NCBI GenBank assembly: GCA_002450985.1
Contig: DKBA01000323.1
Location: 2,683 to 11,342 of the forward strand
Length of the DNA stretch: 8,660 nucleotides
Source of the DNA: Acidimicrobiia bacterium UBA6912
Lineage (GTDB): Bacteria; Actinomycetota; Acidimicrobiia; Spongiisociales; UBA5794
Direction: 5' to 3'
In this document: in pieces, positions 1 through 5,664 of the stretch
Layout of the letters: every line of letters starts with the position of its first letter
Numbering within the stretch: position 1 is the stretch's first letter
The notes under the pieces: generated by a model
What the model saw: only the letters and a program-made list of their open reading frames with translations
Database searches by the model: none
Told to the model about the DNA's origin: nothing
Made by a program: the position numbers and the translations under genes

Positions 1-75
1 GCCGCCGGTGTGTCGCATCCGATCGGTACGGTGGTGCAGTCGGGCAGACTCGTGACGCAGAGAAGAGGCGGAGGC

Positions 76-516
76 ATGAACGACGACGTCGCAATCGCCA
101 TGCTGGCGGCCGTCGCCGCCGTTGTCGCGGCCTTTGGATTCGTCGGGCGGCGCTTCCTCGATGCGATCCTCGACGAGACCGACGAGCCGCCGTCGCCAGG
201 CGCCCTCGACGATGCCGAGCTGGAGAAGCGGAGAGCACTGCTGGTGCGCCTGAACCCGGCGGCGACGCTCATGATGCTCACGGTCGCCGCCCTCGCCGTC
301 GGGCTGGTCGTGGCGGCAGGCACCGCGATCGCCACCATGACGGCCGACGGCACCGCCACCTGGCCGCTGCTCAGCGTCGTCGCAGTGGCGTTCGTATGGG
401 CTCCGACGGGCGTGTTCGTGGTGAGGCGCTGCCGGCTGCTCGCCGGGGACCTGGCATCCGTCGTCGCCGAGCAGTCGGCTCGGGCCCCGCGCTCCGAGGC
501 AGGAGGTGGGGGTTGA
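76..516 (+). CDS. Small multi-pass membrane protein, unknown function
   Basis: I do not recognise a family for this 146-residue protein. It shows three hydrophobic segments: residues about 5-24 (Ala/Val-rich), 63-85 and 96-116. An acidic, proline-containing loop with a charged helix (about 30-56) lies between the first two, and the tail ends in a Gly run. The second and third segments are separated only by a short Thr/Asp/Gly turn, so they look like a helical hairpin. The frame is open further upstream to the window edge, but I choose ATG 76 because a purine-rich AGAGG lies about 7 bases before it and the membrane segment begins right after it. The stop codon (514-516) sits inside the -35 hexamer of the promoter for the next operon, so this gene probably belongs to a different transcription unit. 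No conserved catalytic residues are visible. Confidence 0.6.
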   Translation: MNDDVAIAMLAAVAAVVAAFGFVGRRFLDAILDETDEPPSPGALDDAELEKRRALLVRLNPAATLMMLTVAALAVGLVVAAGTAIATMTADGTATWPLLSVVAVAFVWAPTGVFVVRRCRLLAGDLASVVAEQSARAPRSEAGGGG

Positions 517-540
517 TCCTCACTGGTCGCCCGATATACT
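513..540 (+). promoter_or_regulatory. Sigma70-type promoter for the toxin-like/HTH/repair operon
   Basis: TTGATC (513-518) and TATACT (535-540) are separated by 16 bp, close to the housekeeping consensus. They stand out in an otherwise very GC-rich window as a local AT-rich patch. The expected start of transcription is near 546-548, giving a leader of about 30 bases with GGAG (565-568) ahead of GTG 578. The -35 overlaps the stop codon of the upstream gene. The call comes from sequence match only. Confidence 0.6.
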
Positions 541-553
541 CAACTAGATATAC
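533..553 (+). promoter_or_regulatory. Candidate operator: GATATAC direct repeat over the -10 and start site
   Basis: GATATAC occurs at 533-539 and again at 547-553, a 14-bp spacing. The first copy overlaps the -10 box and the second covers the predicted transcription start. Placement over the promoter of an operon whose second gene encodes a HigA-like HTH protein fits an autoregulatory binding site, as is usual for type II toxin-antitoxin operons. The seven-base match is short, so chance cannot be excluded. No binding is shown by sequence alone. Confidence 0.35.
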
Positions 554-577
554 ACGACCGTTCCGGAGCGACGTCTC

Positions 578-979
578 GTGAGCGACGAGAAGCCCCGGAT
601 GCGCTTGTCGGCGGAGACGGACCGATGGATGCGCGACATGCGACAGCGAGTCTCGATCGCCGAGCGGCGCAAGATCGCCGCCCGCATCGGAGAGGCGCTG
701 CGCAGCGGCGGAGCCACCGGGGGCGGGGTGATCGACTTTGCGGGGCGGGCGGGCCTGCGCGGGGTCGTGCTGCCCGTCGGTCGACGAGTGGCCGTGATGA
801 CGTTCTACGTCGCGGACGGCATCTTCGTGATGCTCACCGTCTACGAAGGCACCGCGCGCCTCTCGCCGGTGCGAGCCGAAGCGGCGAGGGCGGCGAAGGC
901 GATGGAACGTGCGCAGCGCGATCACGATCTCGTTGCGAACCTCCCGATGCCGGCGGCCGGCGTCGGGTGGAAGTGGTGA
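578..979 (+). CDS. HigB/RelE-like (Gp49-type) toxin-fold protein, diverged
   Basis: This 133-residue protein is probably a member of the RelE/HigB fold of ribosome-dependent mRNA interferases. Support comes from its layout: a charged N-terminal helix region (about 10-42), then a beta section (about 50-90) with a Gly-Leu-Arg-Gly turn and the paired strands VAVMTFYV and IFVMLTVY, then a C-terminal Ala/Arg-rich helix (about 98-115). It is followed at once by a HigA-like HTH gene, and toxin-first order is typical of higBA. Family members usually carry a basic stretch (Lys/Arg-rich, after the LTV/LHG strand) needed for RNA cleavage. Here that position reads YEGTARLSP, so catalysis may be reduced or lost. 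GTG 578 is preceded by GGAG at good spacing. A solitary regulatory protein with the same fold is the main alternative. Confidence 0.55.
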   Translation: MSDEKPRMRLSAETDRWMRDMRQRVSIAERRKIAARIGEALRSGGATGGGVIDFAGRAGLRGVVLPVGRRVAVMTFYVADGIFVMLTVYEGTARLSPVRAEAARAAKAMERAQRDHDLVANLPMPAAGVGWKW

Positions 980-984
980 GGAGG
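978..984 (+). promoter_or_regulatory. Strong ribosome binding site for the HTH gene
   Basis: GAGGAGG begins inside the stop codon of the toxin-like gene (TGA 977-979) and lies 5 bases before GTG 990. It is the best Shine-Dalgarno match in the window and fixes the HTH start at 990. It also suggests that the second gene is translated well relative to the first, as expected for an antitoxin. Confidence 0.6.
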
Positions 985-989
985 CAGCG

Positions 990-1751
990 GTGAGCGAGCA
1001 GAGAGACGGCGAGACGACCTGGGACGACCTGAAGGCGCTGCTCGGGGTCGACGAGGGCATCCCCCTCGAGCAGAGCGCCGAGTACGTCGACGAGGTGCGC
1101 CGTCTCCACGACGGGCGCCAGATCCAGGCGGCCCGCGAGGCCGCCGGGCTGAAGCAGGCCGAGCTGGCGGCACGCATGGGCACCAGCCAGTCGCACATCG
1201 CCCGTCTCGAGACGGGGGTCACGGCTCCCACGGTGCCGACGCTGGAGCGCATCGCCGACGCAACGGGAACCACGTTTGTCGTCGGTGGGGCGCCGATGTG
1301 GGAACGCGGGCCGGTCGTGGCCGGCGTCCGATTCGCTCCCGACGTGACCGTCACCGGGAAACCGGCGCCCGCCGGCCGGGCGAGACGCAGCCGGCGCCGG
1401 ATCCTGACCGGTGCCGGCGCAACGGCTGCGCTGCTCACGCTCGGCGCCACACCGAAGGGGCGCAGAGCCCTTGCCGCAGACACCGGCCGGACCGAGGACG
1501 AGGTGCTCGATCTCGTCAAGCAGGCCGACAAGATGCGGGTGCGGGGCGTGGGCGAGGAGTACGCACAGCTGCTGCAGGCGGCGGGCGTCGACACGGTGAA
1601 GGAGCTGCGCCGTCGCAACCCCCAACACCTCCGAGAGGCCATGGTCCTGGCGAATGCGAAGCGCAATGTGGTGCGGCGCGTGCCGGCGGCCTCGACCGTG
1701 GCACGGTGGATCGAGCACGCTCGCCAGCTCGATCCGGTCGTCCGGTACTGA
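990..1751 (+). CDS. HigA-like HTH protein with internal Tat-like segment and DUF4332 domain
   Basis: This 253-residue protein has three parts. Residues 9-40 (starting TTWDDLKALLG) resemble the N-terminal arm of HigA-family antitoxins, and 43-98 form an XRE/Cro-type helix-turn-helix (GLKQAELAARMGTSQSHIARLE). Residues 129-162 are an Arg-rich run, SRRRILT, then about 12 hydrophobic residues and an ALA-A motif, which reads like a twin-arginine signal. Residues about 166-253 match the DUF4332 pattern: a helix-hairpin-helix-like VRGVGEEYAQLLQAAGV, then TVKELRRRNP, then a closing helix with RRVP and WIEHA. The family role of DUF4332 is not settled; its hairpin fold suggests nucleic-acid contact. The protein probably binds the promoter at 513-553 and neutralises the upstream toxin-like protein. 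Ordinary HigA antitoxins are about 90-110 residues, so the C-terminal 150 residues are an addition. It lies 10 bp after the toxin-like gene and 1 bp before the repair gene. Confidence 0.75.
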   Translation: MSEQRDGETTWDDLKALLGVDEGIPLEQSAEYVDEVRRLHDGRQIQAAREAAGLKQAELAARMGTSQSHIARLETGVTAPTVPTLERIADATGTTFVVGGAPMWERGPVVAGVRFAPDVTVTGKPAPAGRARRSRRRILTGAGATAALLTLGATPKGRRALAADTGRTEDEVLDLVKQADKMRVRGVGEEYAQLLQAAGVDTVKELRRRNPQHLREAMVLANAKRNVVRRVPAASTVARWIEHARQLDPVVRY

Positions 1752-1752
1752 C

Positions 1753-3630
1753 GTGGCCGACCCGGCCGGTGCGTTCGGAGCGGTTTCGCCACCCGAGCCG
1801 GGCATGCTCCGCTTCGGTATCTCCCGCATGCCTCCCGAGGGGACGGACGACGGCGTCTGGCTCGACTCGCTCGTCGCCAGGGGCCACGCAGCCGTCGAGC
1901 TGCCGTTCGTCCACGACTTCCCCTGGAAGGAGAAACGGTGCCGGGCGTTCGGTGAGCTGGCGGCCGAGCGCGGGATTGCGGTGTCGGTGCACGCTCCCTA
2001 CTTCGCCGTGCTCACCGTCGACGACCAGGACAAGCGCAAGCTGACGCTCGCCGCGCTGGAGCACACGATGAAGCTGGGCAAGGCGCTCGGCGCCCACACC
2101 ATCGTCGCCCACACCGGCTACGTGAAGGACCGCACTCCCGAGCAGCTCCACGACCTCGTCGCCGACGGGCTGCGCACCATCGAGCCGAAGGTGCGCCACC
2201 TCGGCGTCGCGTTGGGGCTCGAGACCAGCGGCACCGACCGGGCGTTCGGCTCCCTCGGCGACATCGCCCTCATCGCCAACGAGTTCTCCTTCGTACGGCC
2301 CGTCATCGACTGGGCGCACGTCCACGCCAAGTCCGGCGGCGCGCTCACCACCACCGAGGCGTTCTCCTCGGTGATCGCCTTCCTCCGCACCCAGTTCCCT
2401 GGGTGGGCCATCGACCCTCTCCACACGCAGTTCACCGACAACGAGTTCGGGCCGAAGGGGGAGATCCGCCACGTCCCCTACGGCGCAGGGACGCTGCGCG
2501 CCAAGCCGCTCGCCATGGCGGCGGCTGCGGCAGGGTTGCGCATGATCGTGATCTCGGAAGCTCGCGAAGAGACGAGCCACGACGCCATCCTCGCCGACCT
2601 GCGGGCGGGGGAGGCGGGCGCCCGCCCCGAGCCTGCCGCTGCTGGCCGCTCGCCGGCGTCGGGCGCCATCGTCTTCCCCGAGCCGGTGCAGATCGCACGC
2701 GACGGCGATGCCTGGGTCACGCTCGACCTCCATCGTCCGGTGCGCCTCACCAACCCGGACAAGGTGTTCTTCCCGGACGACGGCATCACCAAGGGCGATC
2801 TCATCCAGTACTACGCCGCCATCGCCCCCATCCTGCTTCCCCACCTCGCCGGGCGGGCACTGTCGATGTCGCGCTACCCCGACGGCATCGAGGGCAACAT
2901 GTTCTACGAGAAGCAGTGCCCCTCACACGCCCCCGAGTGGATCGTCACCGCCCCCATCCACTCCAGCCACCGGGGGGAGCCGATCGACTTCGTCACCGCC
3001 CCCGACCGGGAGTCGCTGGTGTGGCTCGCCAACATGGGGTGCATCGAGATGCATCCGTGGCTGAGTCGTGCCGACCGCGCCGAGCTCCCCGATTTCGCCG
3101 TCTTCGATCTCGACCCCCAGGAGGGAGCGACCTGGGAGCAGGTCGTGCACGTCGCCCGCCTGGTCAACGTGCTGCTCGAGCGTCTCGGCCTCGCCGGCTA
3201 CCCGAAGACGTCCGGCGCGACCGGCATCCACATCTACGTCCCGTTCGAGGCCGAGGCGTCGTACCGCCGGGTGCGGCGCTTCGTCGAGACGCTCGGCCGG
3301 ATGATCGCCGGCGCCGATTCGGAGAACGCCACGATGGAGTGGGACATCCCCAAGCGCGGCCCCCGGGTGTTCATCGACCACAACCAGAACGTCGGCGGCA
3401 AGACCATCGCCTCGGTGTACTCGGTGCGCCCCAAGCCGGGAGCGCCGGTGTCGACGCCCATCCTGTGGGACGAGCTCGACGAGGTCGACCCTGCCACCTT
3501 CACGATGGCGACCATCTGGGAGCGGCTGCGCCAGTACGGCGACCTCTTCGCCCCGGTGCTCACCGGTGGCCAGCACCTGGCACCGGCCGAGGCGGCGCTC
3601 GGGCTGCCGCAGCTCGACGAGGTCGAGTAG
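1753..3630 (+). CDS. Endonuclease IV-like TIM barrel fused to LigD-type primase-polymerase domain
   Basis: This is a 625-residue two-domain DNA-repair protein. Residues about 18-283 form an AP-endonuclease-2 TIM barrel of the archaeal EndoIV-like type. Likely metal ligands are H80 (VHAPYF), H120 (AHTGY), E157 (LETSG), D186 and H189 (IDWAH), H224 (LHTQF), H240 (IRHVP) and E269 (ISEARE). A Pro/Ala/Gly linker (about 285-315) follows. Residues about 325-615 form a PolDom of bacterial NHEJ type, with NPDKVFFP, IEMHPWLSR (H434), FDLDP (catalytic D452 and D454), YPKTSGATGIH (485-493) and FIDHNQN (third Asp, D542). No ligase or phosphoesterase domain is present. Expected chemistry is incision at abasic or damaged 3' ends plus short gap filling, often with ribonucleotides in this family. 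GTG 1753 lies just after the HTH stop. ATG 1804, at the first barrel strand, is a reasonable alternative; neither has a good ribosome site. Confidence 0.85.
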   Translation: MADPAGAFGAVSPPEPGMLRFGISRMPPEGTDDGVWLDSLVARGHAAVELPFVHDFPWKEKRCRAFGELAAERGIAVSVHAPYFAVLTVDDQDKRKLTLAALEHTMKLGKALGAHTIVAHTGYVKDRTPEQLHDLVADGLRTIEPKVRHLGVALGLETSGTDRAFGSLGDIALIANEFSFVRPVIDWAHVHAKSGGALTTTEAFSSVIAFLRTQFPGWAIDPLHTQFTDNEFGPKGEIRHVPYGAGTLRAKPLAMAAAAAGLRMIVISEAREETSHDAILADLRAGEAGARPEPAAAGRSPASGAIVFPEPVQIARDGDAWVTLDLHRPVRLTNPDKVFFPDDGITKGDLIQYYAAIAPILLPHLAGRALSMSRYPDGIEGNMFYEKQCPSHAPEWIVTAPIHSSHRGEPIDFVTAPDRESLVWLANMGCIEMHPWLSRADRAELPDFAVFDLDPQEGATWEQVVHVARLVNVLLERLGLAGYPKTSGATGIHIYVPFEAEASYRRVRRFVETLGRMIAGADSENATMEWDIPKRGPRVFIDHNQNVGGKTIASVYSVRPKPGAPVSTPILWDELDEVDPATFTMATIWERLRQYGDLFAPVLTGGQHLAPAEAALGLPQLDEVE

Positions 3631-3716
3631 GTCGCGGCTCCGCACCTCGGACCGTGCGCGAGATGCGGGCCGGCAGCGCGCCGCGTAGGGTCGGGGGCGA
3701 GCGATAGGGAGAGATC
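3631..3716 (+). promoter_or_regulatory. Intergenic region with candidate TAGGGT -10 element
   Basis: This 86-bp gap between the repair gene and the SLH gene holds TAGGGT at 3686-3691, a TAnnnT-type -10 with no clear -35, and an AGGGAGAG ribosome site at about 3707-3714. The spacing gives a short leader before GTG 3717. I see no convincing hairpin-plus-T terminator for the upstream operon. Confidence 0.35.
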
Positions 3717-4877
3717 GTGCGGAGAACCCTGGTTGTGATGTTGGTCGTGGCGGCGCTGGCGGCATCGGCGGCTCCGGTCCTGGCGTCGGCGCGCCCGGTC
3801 GGCGGCACCTTCGACGACGACGACGGGAACGTGCACGAGGGATTCATCGAGGCCATCGCCGAGTTGGGCATCACCCGCGGCTGCAACCCGCCGCTCAACA
3901 CGCACTACTGCCCCGCCGGGCTGGTGACCAGGGGTCAGACCGCAGCCTTCCTCGTCAGGGCGAGGAGTCTGCCGGCGACGCCGGAGGACTTCTTCGTCGA
4001 CGATGCGGGATCGGTCTTCGAGGACGACATCAACCGGCTCGCGGCTGCGGGCATCACGTTCGGCTGCAACCCGCCGGACAACGATCGGTATTGCCCCGAT
4101 GACGTGTTGACGCGGGGCCAGATGGCGGCCCTCCTGGTGAGGGCCTTCGGCTACGTCGATCCCGGTCCGGGGAACTGGTTCATCGACGACGACGGCTCGA
4201 TCTTCGAGGGCGACATCGATCGCCTGGCGGCGGCCGGGATCACCCTGGGCTGCAACCCGCCGGACAACGACCGCTTCTGCCCGACCGACCCCGTCCGCCG
4301 TGATCAGATGGCCTCCTTCCTGGGGCGGGCCCTTGGGCTGACGCCGCTGGTCCCGGAGTCGCCTGACGACTTCCTGCTCGAACCCGACGGCGTGGGCAGC
4401 ACGGCGTTCGGGATGCCGACGGAGTTCGTCCTCCTCGAGCTCGCCCTCCTGGGTGATCCGGAGCTCGAAGGCGATCCCGACGACGACACCGGTTGGATCG
4501 ACAGCTTCTCGGTGTTCGGCACCTGTCCCGGCGCAGAGATCCGCGTCGTCAGATGGGGAACGCTCGAGGCGTTCTTCAAGAGGGACGCGATCGTCGAGGA
4601 GGGCGAGTTCTTCACCTACCGCGTGTCGAACTTCAGCGGTGACCGGGTGGATCTGAAACTGCGGACCGCCGAGGGCCTCCGCTTGGGCGATACCGTGGCC
4701 CAGCTCCAGGCGCTCTACGGCTCGCGGGTCGACCTCACCTTCGAGGATGTGTTCGGCATCTGGTACTTCAGCATCGACGACGCCACCCCGTTCACCGGGC
4801 TCGGCGGCACCCTCACCGGCGACGATCCCGCGGACATCGTGCAGTTCATCGATGCCGGGGAGCGGTGCGGGGAGTGA
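3717..4877 (+). CDS. Secreted protein with three SLH-like repeats and a C-terminal conserved module
   Basis: This 386-residue exported protein starts with a signal peptide (residues 1-25: Arg-Arg, a hydrophobic Val/Ala/Leu core, then ASA). Three SLH-like repeats follow at about 32-86, 93-147 and 155-208. Each opens with an acidic F(D/V/I)DD stretch, then an (A/L)GIT turn, then CNPP, (Y/F)CP and (T/R)RxQ(M/T)A, and a final helix. The paired cysteines 56/65, 117/126 and 179/188 could form one disulfide per repeat. SLH domains usually bind the protein to cell-wall polymers. The C-terminal half (about 217-386) is a beta-rich module I cannot name. It has DGVG near its start, TCPG with C270, WGTL, LRLGDTVAQL and a final ERCGE, where C384 could pair with C270. 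It starts at GTG 3717 after AGGGAGAG and may be co-transcribed with the next gene. Confidence 0.8.
   Translation: MRRTLVVMLVVAALAASAAPVLASARPVGGTFDDDDGNVHEGFIEAIAELGITRGCNPPLNTHYCPAGLVTRGQTAAFLVRARSLPATPEDFFVDDAGSVFEDDINRLAAAGITFGCNPPDNDRYCPDDVLTRGQMAALLVRAFGYVDPGPGNWFIDDDGSIFEGDIDRLAAAGITLGCNPPDNDRFCPTDPVRRDQMASFLGRALGLTPLVPESPDDFLLEPDGVGSTAFGMPTEFVLLELALLGDPELEGDPDDDTGWIDSFSVFGTCPGAEIRVVRWGTLEAFFKRDAIVEEGEFFTYRVSNFSGDRVDLKLRTAEGLRLGDTVAQLQALYGSRVDLTFEDVFGIWYFSIDDATPFTGLGGTLTGDDPADIVQFIDAGERCGE
3810..4340 (+). repeat. Three tandem SLH-like coding repeats, period about 61-62 codons
   Basis: Repeat units cover about 3810-3974, 3993-4157 and 4179-4340. The second and third are most alike. A 23-bp stretch coding for GCNPPDN is identical at 4062-4084 and 4248-4270, exactly 186 bp apart, which points to an internal duplication. 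The first unit is more diverged and has LNTH where the others have DND(R). Confidence 0.7.
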
Positions 4878-4896
4878 GACTCGCCGTGGGCAGCTC

Positions 4897-5658
4897 GTGA
4901 GCGGCAGCGTTGATCGCGCCGCGGCCTGGGACGATCTCGCCGCACCCGGCTCGGCCGAGGGCTCTGTGCTCGCCGACACCGCCGGTCTTCCCGGCCCCGC
5001 GCAGCGGCTGCTCACCCGCAGCCTCGGACCCGGCGTGCCGCTGCCCCCGGCGGTCATCCTCGACATGGAGGGCGAGATCAAGCTGAGGAGCTGGACCAGG
5101 TTCCGGGCCCGCCAGGTGCTGCGCCCCGGTCACGGCTTCGTGTGGAACGCCACCGCCGGGAAGGGGCCGGTCATATTCAAGGGGGGCGATGCCTACTGGC
5201 GCGGGGAAGGGTCGCTCGATTTCCGGCTGTGGGGCCTGCTGCCCGTCGTGCGTGCCTCAGGGCCCGACGTCGCCCGCAGCGCCCGGGGCCGGCTCGCCGC
5301 CGAGACGGTGGCATGGGCGCCGCAGGCGCTCACGCCGCAGATGGGAGCGACCTGGGCGGCAGTGGATGACGCCGCGGCGACCGTCTCGTTGCCCGCCGGC
5401 GACGAGCGGATCGACCTGACGGTGACGGTCGGAGCGGACGACCTGGTCACGGAGGTGGTGACCCGGCGGTGGGGCAATCCCGGTGGCGGCGAGTTTGCGG
5501 CGATTCCCTTCGGTGCGGCGATCGACGCCCACGCCGAGTTCGGCGGGATCACCATCGCCACCGCCGGCCGTGTGGGCTGGTGGTGGGGCACCGAGCGTCA
5601 GGACGAGGGCGAGTTCTTCCGCTTCGAGATCACCTCGGCGCGGCCCATCACCGGCTGA
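4897..5658 (+). CDS. DUF6544-like protein
   Basis: This 253-residue protein has no evident signal peptide or membrane span. The pattern matches what I recall of the DUF6544 family: LPGPAQRLLTRSLGPG near residues 31-46, then an EGEIKLR strand, WTRFRARQVL (66-75), GFVWNA (80-85), GEGSLDFRLWGLLPVVRASGPDVARSA (103-129), a helix ending WAPQAL, and WAAVDDAAATVSL (153-165). The rest is beta-rich, with DDLVTEVVTRRW (181-192). The biochemical role of the family is unknown to me; the fold looks like a lipid- or small-molecule-binding beta structure. GTG 4897 lies 19 bp after the SLH gene and has a weak GGGCAG upstream. Upstream of it the frame overlaps the SLH gene and has no family resemblance. It converges on the sulfurtransferase gene with only 6 bp between stop codons. 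Confidence 0.65.
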   Translation: MSGSVDRAAAWDDLAAPGSAEGSVLADTAGLPGPAQRLLTRSLGPGVPLPPAVILDMEGEIKLRSWTRFRARQVLRPGHGFVWNATAGKGPVIFKGGDAYWRGEGSLDFRLWGLLPVVRASGPDVARSARGRLAAETVAWAPQALTPQMGATWAAVDDAAATVSLPAGDERIDLTVTVGADDLVTEVVTRRWGNPGGGEFAAIPFGAAIDAHAEFGGITIATAGRVGWWWGTERQDEGEFFRFEITSARPITG

Positions 5659-5664
5659 CGCGAC

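Noticed and set aside
371..1829. Long open frames on the minus strand opposite the toxin-like and HTH genes
   Set aside because: They are Arg/Ser/Pro-rich with no domain pattern, and mirror the GC-rich third codon positions of the well-supported plus-strand genes.
1753..3630. A full LigD-type ATP-dependent ligase
   Set aside because: The frame ends at the PolDom. There is no nucleotidyltransferase lysine motif and no OB fold, so it should not be called ligase D.
2403..3707. A 434-residue plus-strand frame inside the repair gene
   Set aside because: It is out of phase with the EndoIV-PolDom frame, which carries clear catalytic motifs, and its composition is Arg/Pro/His-rich as expected for a shifted frame.
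3234..5081. A 615-residue minus-strand frame across the SLH gene
   Set aside because: It has internally repeated segments only because it is antisense to the SLH repeats. The plus-strand frame has the signal peptide and conserved repeats.
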